NCBI RefSeq assembly: GCF_030867145.1
Contig: NC_134431.1
Span: 10,989,089-11,053,088, forward strand
DNA length: 64,000 nt
DNA from: Opisthocomus hoazin
Taxonomy: Eukaryota > Chordata > Aves > Opisthocomiformes > Opisthocomidae
Direction of reading: 5' to 3'
Part shown: positions 62,241-64,000 of the stretch, one piece after another
How positions within the stretch are numbered: the stretch's first letter is position 1
How the letters are laid out: each line of letters opens with the position of its first letter
Translations under genes and position numbers: made by a program
Notes under the pieces: generated by a model
Seen by the model: the letters and a program-made list of their open reading frames with translations, nothing else
Told to the model about the DNA's origin: nothing
Database searches by the model: none

Positions 62241-64000
62241 GCCTCAGGGCAGGGGAGAGTTTCAGAGATCTGCTGAGACATTTGGCAGCCCATATTTCTC
62301 CAATTTCTGATTGTCCATCAAGCTACACCTATGCTTTCAGAAGAGGGAGAACAGCATGGCACAAAAGGAGAAATCATTACCACCCCATATGATTCATGCT
62401 GTGTTTTTACCATTTAATAAATCACACCGGACTATGCTGTTTGGATCAGTATGTCATTAACATCTGGACACCAAGAGCAGCTCACCGAGACAGACAGTGA
62501 GTGGAAGTATCCATTGCAAGTAAGCAGTTTCCATATCCAGTTTTGAGCAGTAACGACTGGAAATCCTTACTACTTGATGATCAGTGTAAATATAAATGTC
62601 CTGCAGCTTGCTTGGTACTCACTGTAGAAATCACCACCTCATTTGGACACTTGGTTGGCAGATTCAGGTGAAGTCAGGGACTTCACTGGCATTGGTATGA
62701 GAAATAAAAGGTGTGAGACCATTGGCTGCAGCCAATGTTAAATCTGCTCTGGCAAATGGAGGTCTTTGCTCTTCAGGCATGTCTTGCCTGCATCCTGCAT
62801 GAGCACAGAAATCATGTGAAAACCAAAAGTGATACGTGCCCTTGAAGATAAGAAGTAGCGTACTAGCAGTTTTTCTGCAGTGATAAGCTGACTTCATGGT
62901 GAACTGGCTGAGGATTCCCACAGTAAATCTACTACTTTGTGCTCCTTGAGGAATTAGTGTAGCCATAGAGAAAAATTTTAATCCCACTTTCATTACTTTT
63001 GCAGTCTGTGGCTGCCTTTCCTTCTGTTCCTTTGATTGTTGACATTGAAATCCCGTTCTATCGTTTTTCTGGCTTTTGCAGATAATTCCAGCATCATTCT
63101 GCAGTCAGGAGCAGTGCTGCCAACAAAACAAGGTATTGCAACTTCACAGCACCATTCACCTCTTACTTCCCAGACAAAGCAGGAGGCTAAATTAAATTCT
63201 TATAAAATAGAACTTAAAGATCTACATGTCTGAAAGATGAGAATTTGCAAAACCCAGCTACAGACCAAGGATTATTCACAGAAGTTATTCATCAGAAAAT
63301 TTCAACTAGTGAATATGTTACAAAAATACCATCTGTATGAGAAAAACTCTGTAAACAGAGATAGAAGCAAAATTCTTTGAATAAATTATGGACGGAAAAT
63401 TATTCACCTGGTCTTAGAAAACGTAATGCTTTTGTCTTCTAAGGATGCTGTATAATGTATATACAAAATATTAGGCTGAAAGTGGGTAGCACAGACGACT
63501 GTTGCAGAGAGGTTCAAAAAGGCCTCAAAAAAAGAACATGTCAAAACCCATGATACCGTCTGCTGTGTGTCAGTGATTTTCTCCCACTGAAAAAAGGAGT
63601 TCCTTTCAGAAGGAGATCTGTCCCTTTATTTCTGTTTATACCCAGATCCATTTGTACCTTGATTTCTGCTTTTAAAGGAAGAAAATGGTACCTGTACTTC
63701 TGGCATTGGGTACAGACTGTTACAGGGAACGAGGGAGAGTGCAACCACTTAGTCGTTAGCACTGTCCACAGGAAAGGAAGCAGCAAGCATTTGTCAGTCT
63801 TCAGCTCTATCAGCCCTTTCAATGTGACAGTCCCACTGGGAAAGAAGGGCTTTAAATGGCTAAAGATTAAGGTAATGATCACGGCTTTCTCTGAAGTTCT
63901 CAAGCTGTGGGCACTAGTGGGACCTCTTGGTTCACTCTGCGCAACAGTTCATCTGGTTTCAGACAATAGCTATTGTTTGATGGGATGCTGGGCATGGTAG
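62241..64000. other. Intergenic stretch to window end
   Basis: No gene, RNA or repeat recognised. In human the next gene on this side is NFATC2; none of its coding sequence was seen here. Confidence 0.45.

Overview
The window is vertebrate nuclear DNA, almost certainly from a bird. It has spliced genes with GT-AG introns, three CpG islands in an AT-rich background, several CR1 LINE copies (including one young copy with its 8-bp ATTCTGTG-type tail) and an avian-type solo LTR. The gene order (CpG-island promoter, DPM1, MOCS3, KCNG1) matches the ADNP-DPM1-MOCS3-KCNG1 block of human 20q13.13. I cannot name the species.

Layout. 1-5289 holds no recognisable coding sequence. 5290-7900 is a large CpG island, assigned by synteny only to the ADNP promoter (minus strand); no ADNP coding exon was found. 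7900-18000 is intergenic with one decayed CR1 copy (14134-14845). 18202-28611 is a complete DPM1 gene on the minus strand: nine coding exons, all junctions resolved, 240 residues. Intron 6 carries an antisense solo LTR with a 5-bp target duplication and intron 1 carries a CR1 tail. 28743-30146 is intronless MOCS3 on the plus strand, 467 residues, sharing a 131-bp divergent promoter with DPM1. 30147-51935 is gene-poor; it holds a young 5'-truncated CR1 with an intact 606-codon reverse-transcriptase frame (42466-44360, minus) and an unexplained 195-codon open frame without an early methionine (39988-40572, minus). 51936-53964 is KCNG1 on the minus strand (two coding exons, 509 residues). A CpG island at 59290-60330 is its likely distant promoter. 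61600-62240 looks like a very old CR1/L3-type fossil.

How the genes work. DPM1 makes dolichol-phosphate mannose at the ER. MOCS3 activates and thiolates MOCS2A (molybdenum cofactor) and URM1 (tRNA thiolation). KCNG1 is an electrically silent Kv6 subunit that modifies Kv2 channels. Only DPM1 and MOCS3 are physically coupled, through the shared promoter.

I found no wholly new biological system. The observations most worth testing are the 195-codon frame, the start-stop uORF in the KCNG1 leader, the overlapping uORF at MOCS3, the DPM1 microexons around a 96-bp intron, and the BANP/E-box/D-box/CTCF arrangement in the first CpG island.
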